NCBI GenBank assembly: GCA_947259235.1
Contig: CAMYLL010000013.1
Location: forward strand, 1-17,655
DNA length: 17,655 bases
Source of the DNA: an uncultured Pseudodesulfovibrio sp.
Lineage (GTDB): Bacteria > Desulfobacterota > Desulfovibrionia > Desulfovibrionales > Desulfovibrionaceae
Reading direction: 5' to 3'
Every line of letters begins with the position of its first letter. Positions within the stretch are counted from its first letter, which is position 1. The translations under genes were made by a program, and so were the position numbers. This document shows positions 16,041 to 17,655 of this stretch, one piece after another. The notes under the pieces were generated by a model, which saw only the letters and a list, made by a program, of their open reading frames with translations, was not told the origin of the DNA and ran no database searches.

Positions 16041-16076
16041 GGTTACTTTCTTTTGGGCCAGCAAAAGAAAGTGACC
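16041..16076. repeat. 36-bp near-perfect inverted repeat (15-nt arms)
   Basis: The left arm GGTTACTTTCTTTTG (16041-16055) and right arm CAAAAGAAAGTGACC (16062-16076) pair with a single T/G wobble around a 6-nt GGCCAG loop. Sequences very like this (ggttactttcttttgg...caaaagaaagt) recur in intergenic regions of many proteobacteria, where they are often mis-annotated as small proteins. I take it as a dispersed repeat element, not a gene. Confidence 0.8.
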
Positions 16077-16099
16077 CCGCCGGGAGGGCATGGAAGGCA

Positions 16100-16116
16100 G
16101 AGAAGCGCAGCTTCTC
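16100..16116. repeat. Perfect 7-bp hairpin in the repeat mosaic
   Basis: GAGAAGC (16100-16106) and GCTTCTC (16110-16116) flank a GCA loop. It lies between the 36-bp inverted repeat and the second A-run block and is absent from the corresponding part of the left-hand unit. Confidence 0.5.
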
Positions 16117-16132
16117 AACTGGCTCTCTTCTT

Positions 16133-16174
16133 CCGCAACAAGGCGCACCCTCAGCGGACATCCGCTCCAAAAAA
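16133..16174 (-). repeat. A-run repeat block, copy 2 (supplies the pgl terminator T-run)
   Basis: This is the second copy of the block at 15817-15859, CCGCAACAAG to CCAAAAAA, differing at seven positions. Read on the minus strand, its first bases are the T6 run that directly follows the terminator stem at 16175-16200. Confidence 0.7.
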
Positions 16175-16200
16175 CCCCGCGTACCGGAAGATACGCGGGG
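16169..16200 (-). terminator. Intrinsic terminator of pgl
   Basis: On the minus strand, CCCCGCGTA (16200-16192) and TACGCGGGG (16183-16175) form a perfect 9-bp GC-rich stem with an 8-nt loop, immediately followed by six T (16174-16169). It begins 31 bp after the pgl stop codon. Stem, loop and T-run all fit a Rho-independent terminator for the minus-strand gene. Confidence 0.9.
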
Positions 16201-16231
16201 AAATGTTTCTTCGTTCGCCAATCAGCCGCGC

Positions 16232-16957
16232 CTACCCCGTCGGGCCGAAGGCGGCCTCGTCCAGATACCAAAGGGTTTCCTGCGCCTCCACCATGGCCGC
16301 AGGATAGCGCTCTGCGGCGGCGGGATCGTTCATGATCTCGCCGACCAGGGCCTGCTTGGCCTCGCTCGCCACCAGGAACAGGACAGTGCGGGCGGCGTTC
16401 AGCACGGGCAGGGTCATGGTCACCCGGGGCAGCTTCGGCTCCGCACCGGGGTCAAGGACCGGCTCCACCCAGCCCCGGGACGAGAGCGCGGCCGCGCCGG
16501 GAAAGAGCGAGGCGGTATGACCGTCCGGCCCCATGCCCTGGATCATGAGATCGAACACGGGCAGTTCGCTGCCGTCAAAGCAGTCCGCCAGGGTGCGGCG
16601 CAGAGCCTCGGCGGCCTCGGGCGCGCCCAGCTCGCCCCGAATGCGCAGGACGTTGGCCTCGGGTACGGGGACGCGGGAGAGCAGCAGCTCGCGCGCCTGC
16701 CGATAGTTGCTCGCCTCGTGCTCCGGCCCCACGGCGCGGTCGTCGCCCCAGAAGATCAGGGTCCGGTCCCAGGGCACGGCCCCCCGGAACGGTTCTTCGG
16801 CCAGCAGCTCCATGAGCCGCACCGGGCCGGTGCCGCCGGACAGGGCCAGGACGAAGCGCCCTCTCTCCTCCAGCGCCCTGTGGGAGCGACAGACCACAAG
16901 CCCGGCCGCGGCCCGGCTCTGGTCCTCGACATCGGCGAAGACGTGAAAATCAGCCAT
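16232..16957 (-). CDS. pgl: 6-phosphogluconolactonase
   Basis: It hydrolyses 6-phosphogluconolactone to 6-phosphogluconate in the oxidative pentose phosphate pathway, in the cytoplasm. The 241-aa product fits the DevB/Pgl family length. It has the sugar-phosphate-binding L-S-G-G-T at 39-43, W-G-D-D-R at 70-74 with S-N-Y at 83-85, and the signature G-M-G-P-D-G-H-T-A-S-L-F-P at 141-153, with H147 as the likely catalytic histidine. ATG at 16957 (reading leftwards) is chosen because GGAGGT lies 4 nt upstream. The frame stays open to an ATG at 17032, but that extension has no ribosome-binding site and no family match. Neither zwf nor gnd is in view. It is divergent from the TerC gene and ends at a clear terminator. 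Confidence 0.93.
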   Translation of the reverse strand: MADFHVFADVEDQSRAAAGLVVCRSHRALEERGRFVLALSGGTGPVRLMELLAEEPFRGAVPWDRTLIFWGDDRAVGPEHEASNYRQARELLLSRVPVPEANVLRIRGELGAPEAAEALRRTLADCFDGSELPVFDLMIQGMGPDGHTASLFPGAAALSSRGWVEPVLDPGAEPKLPRVTMTLPVLNAARTVLFLVASEAKQALVGEIMNDPAAAERYPAAMVEAQETLWYLDEAAFGPTG

Positions 16958-17158
16958 GAAACCTCCGATAGTGTGTCCATCCGGGGACATGCGGACCGTA
17001 TCCGGCCGCCCAGCCCGGCGCGCCCGGACCATTGCACCACATCCACACCAGCGTCAAGAAAACCAGGCTCACGCCTTCCCGCCTTTCGGCCGCCGTTGCA
17101 TTCCGGCACTCCCTGGCGCATAGTCCGTGACTGGAAAGACACAAACGCGGGAGCGGAC
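16958..17158. other. Divergent intergenic region between pgl and the TerC-family gene
   Basis: These 201 bp must hold the promoters of both genes. A possible sigma-70 promoter for the + strand is listed separately. For pgl, TTGACG (minus strand, 17056-17051) resembles a -35 box, but no good -10 lies at the right distance. No RNA gene or riboswitch is recognised. Confidence 0.5.
17096..17124 (+). promoter_or_regulatory. Possible sigma-70 promoter of the TerC-family gene
   Basis: TTGCAT (17096-17101) and CATAGT (17119-17124) are separated by 17 bp and would place transcription start about 28 nt before ATG 17159. The -35 match is weak (TTG only), and the -10 matches 4 of 6 consensus bases. Position and spacing are the main support. 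Confidence 0.3.
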
Positions 17159-17655
17159 ATGCTTGAAGGACTGTGGACCCTTGAGAATCTTATCGCCCTG
17201 GTCACCCTGACCAGCCTTGAGATAGTGCTCGGCATAGACAACATCGTCTTCGTGGTGGTGGTCACCAACAAACTGCCAGAGGCGGTCCGGACCAACGCCC
17301 GGCGGCTGGGCATCGGCCTGGCAATGGTCACGCGCATCGTTCTGCTGCTGGCCATCAGCGCCATCATGGGGCTGACCGCGCCGCTGTTCACCATCCTGAA
17401 CCACACGGTGTCGGGCCGCGACATCGTCCTGCTGGCGGGCGGGCTCTTCCTCCTGGCCAAGGCCACCCACGAGATCCACGACAAGCTGGAGGAGTCCGGC
17501 GCGGCCAGGGACATGGTCCGAGCCAGCTATTCGTACACCAGCGCCATCATCCAGATCACGCTCCTGGACATGGTCTTCTCCCTCGACTCAGTCATCACGG
17601 CCGTGGGCATGGCCCAGCACGTCACGGTCATGGTAGCGGCCATCGTCATCGCCGT
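17159..17655 (+). CDS. TerC-family integral membrane protein, 5' part
   Basis: ATG 17159 with GGGAG just upstream (about 17149-17153) opens a frame that runs past the window end; 165 codons are visible. The protein is strongly hydrophobic. The first span contains E-I-V-L-G-I-D-N-I-V-F (21-31), and a later span has L-L-D-M-V-F-S-L-D-S-V-I-T-A-V-G-M (135-151). These paired acidic-in-membrane motifs define the TerC family. Family members have been linked to tellurite resistance and, in better-studied cases, to manganese export or metal loading of exoenzymes; which applies here cannot be told. Other visible spans are about 52-72 and 88-101. A C-terminal CBS or CorC-type domain, found in some relatives, would lie outside the window. 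Confidence 0.9.
   Translation, partial: MLEGLWTLENLIALVTLTSLEIVLGIDNIVFVVVVTNKLPEAVRTNARRLGIGLAMVTRIVLLLAISAIMGLTAPLFTILNHTVSGRDIVLLAGGLFLLAKATHEIHDKLEESGAARDMVRASYSYTSAIIQITLLDMVFSLDSVITAVGMAQHVTVMVAAIVIA

Noticed and set aside
15691..16200. The repeats considered as a CRISPR array
   Set aside because: There are only two copies of each block, of unequal composition, imperfect, without regular spacers, and no cas genes are in the window.
15690..16271. A minus-strand 193-codon frame across the intergenic repeats
   Set aside because: It is built from the palindromes and repeat blocks, contains the widespread pseudo-protein string Q-K-K-V-T-K-E-K-G, overlaps the pgl terminator and the pgl 3' end, and has no ribosome-binding site.
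16958..17032. N-terminal extension of pgl to the ATG at 17032
   Set aside because: The extra 25 residues are unlike the family and lack a ribosome-binding site, while ATG 16957 has GGAGGT 4 nt upstream and matches the normal length.
17038..17057. TTGACG on the minus strand as the -35 box of a pgl promoter
   Set aside because: The -10 position at 16-18 bp spacing reads close to CAATGG, a poor match, so the promoter cannot be supported.

Overview
The window is the central and distal part of a division and cell-wall (dcw) cluster from a G+C-rich Gram-negative bacterium, followed by a repeat-filled intergenic region and two unrelated housekeeping genes. Several points suggest a sulfate-reducing Desulfovibrionaceae-type member of the Desulfobacterota (Desulfovibrio or Pseudodesulfovibrio-like): an FtsI that ends in a PASTA domain, a MurE with the meso-diaminopimelate DNPR motif, no ddl between murB and ftsQ, and a radical SAM gene directly behind ftsZ. 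This placement rests on recognised sequence patterns and gene order, not on a database search.

Layout. Positions 1-13674 carry, all on the + strand, ftsI (3' end only), murE, murF, mraY, murD, ftsW, murG, murC, murB, ftsQ, ftsA and ftsZ. Five junctions (murE/murF, murF/mraY, murD/ftsW, ftsW/murG, murB/ftsQ) are 4-nt GTGA or ATGA overlaps, pointing to one translationally coupled operon. Looser spacing appears before murC (31 bp), ftsA (87 bp) and ftsZ (56 bp). Together the genes make UDP-MurNAc-pentapeptide (MurB, MurC, MurD, MurE, MurF), transfer it to lipid and complete lipid II (MraY, MurG), polymerise and cross-link it at the septum (FtsW, FtsI), and organise the divisome (FtsQ, FtsA, FtsZ).

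Behind ftsZ, a 161-bp structured spacer leads to a radical SAM protein with an N-terminal B12-binding-like region and a C-terminal four-cysteine cluster (13836-15506). It is the least understood protein here. Its start codon lacks a visible Shine-Dalgarno sequence, and a 40-codon cysteine-containing reading frame lies upstream in the same frame, separated by a TAG.

Positions 15507-16231, between the convergent radical SAM and pgl genes, hold no credible gene. From about 15690 to 16200 the region is a mosaic of repeats: two ~100-nt nested palindromes whose arms differ but still pair, a pair of ~42-bp blocks with an A-run, a 36-bp near-perfect inverted repeat, a short hairpin, and a clear intrinsic terminator for the minus-strand pgl gene.

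The right end has pgl (6-phosphogluconolactonase, minus strand, 16232-16957) and, divergently, a TerC-family membrane protein gene starting at 17159 and cut by the window end. I found no mobile-element genes, CRISPR array, tRNA or rRNA. The cluster itself is ordinary. The points most worth following are the covarying palindromic repeats, the terminator carried on a repeated block, and the radical SAM protein.
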